5,615 nucleotides of DNA, taken from Candidatus Hydrogenedentota bacterium. GTDB lineage: Bacteria; Hydrogenedentota; Hydrogenedentia; Hydrogenedentales; SLHB01. Position numbers and translations under genes: made by a program. Positions within the stretch are counted from its first letter, which is position 1, and each line of letters starts with the position of its first letter. The stretch is from positions 1-5,615 of the forward strand of contig PUMX01000171.1 of the NCBI GenBank assembly GCA_003552485.1. The letters run 5' to 3'. Shown here piece after piece: positions 5,499-5,615 of the stretch. Below the pieces are notes generated by a model that saw only the letters and a list, made by a program, of their open reading frames with translations, had not been told where the DNA came from and did not search any database.

Positions 5499-5615
5499 AT
5501 GACGACTCTGCCGCATAGCCTTGCGCCGAACGAGCTGCTTGCCGCGTTGTTCGCATCGAAAGCTCGGGCCGCCGTGGTCCAGTTGTTGATGCTCGATCCG
5601 GCGCGCGCCTATTAT
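5499..5615 (+). CDS. Probable winged-helix DNA-binding protein, N-terminal fragment
   Basis: Thirty-nine residues are visible before the window ends. The stretch LLAALFASKARAAVVQLLML, then DPARAYY, matches the opening of small winged-helix regulators in which 'LF.SK.R..VL.LFL..P...YY' precedes the recognition helix. These proteins are often ArsR-like and sometimes fused or linked to a nucleotidyltransferase domain. The ATG at 5499 is the first start after an in-frame TAA at 5484. It has no Shine-Dalgarno sequence, so it may be leaderless or poorly translated. The recognition helix and anything C-terminal are outside the window, so function beyond DNA binding is unknown. The lipoprotein gene is divergent from it. 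Confidence 0.65.
   Translation, partial: MTTLPHSLAPNELLAALFASKARAAVVQLLMLDPARAYY

Noticed and set aside
1..5615. CRISPR array, tRNA, rRNA, insertion sequence, prophage attachment site
   Set aside because: No regularly spaced direct repeats, cloverleaf, rRNA-like sequence, transposase or terminal inverted repeats with target duplication were seen on reading both strands.

Overview
This is a GC-rich bacterial window carrying five genes that can be recognised or described, plus one possible tiny bridging ORF. The organism is most likely a Gram-negative (diderm) bacterium. The evidence is a lipobox lipoprotein built from pseudopilin-like modules, Shine-Dalgarno-led genes and a sigma70-type promoter. 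The phylum cannot be fixed from the sequence; the lipoprotein and the winged-helix protein are styles I associate with large-genome environmental phyla, but that is only an impression.

Layout. Positions 1-2180, minus strand, hold the guanine branch of purine synthesis. guaB (IMP dehydrogenase, complete) is followed after 3 bp by guaA (GMP synthase, cut by the window start). guaB has a good promoter (TTGACT, 17 nt, TAGAAT) and a strong ribosome site, so the two enzymes that turn IMP into XMP and then GMP are made from one message.

Positions 2409-4089, plus strand and divergent from guaBA, hold a C5-cytosine DNA methyltransferase followed by a Vsr-type very-short-patch repair endonuclease. The pair is self-explanatory: the methylase makes 5-methylcytosine, deamination turns it into T opposite G, and Vsr nicks at that mismatch to start repair. 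No restriction endonuclease is beside them, so this looks like an orphan methylase-repair module. The junction holds an 11-codon ORF that overlaps the methylase stop and the vsr start, each by ATGA. The methylase upstream region holds a strong bulged hairpin/inverted repeat.

Positions 4090-4447 contain no gene I can support, only hairpins, one of which may terminate the convergent lipoprotein gene. Positions 4448-5182, minus strand, encode a small lipoprotein with two tandem modules resembling the C-terminal domain of GspG-type pseudopilins, then a Gln/Arg-rich tail. Positions 5183-5498 are a less GC-rich intergenic region with several inverted repeats and a consensus-like -10 element. From 5499 to the window end, plus strand, begins a probable winged-helix DNA-binding protein, truncated.

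The most unusual items are the possible ATGA-ATGA relay between methylase and vsr, the hairpin upstream of the methylase, the duplicated pseudopilin-like lipoprotein, and the palindrome-rich spacer before the winged-helix gene. No clearly new defence system is visible in the window.
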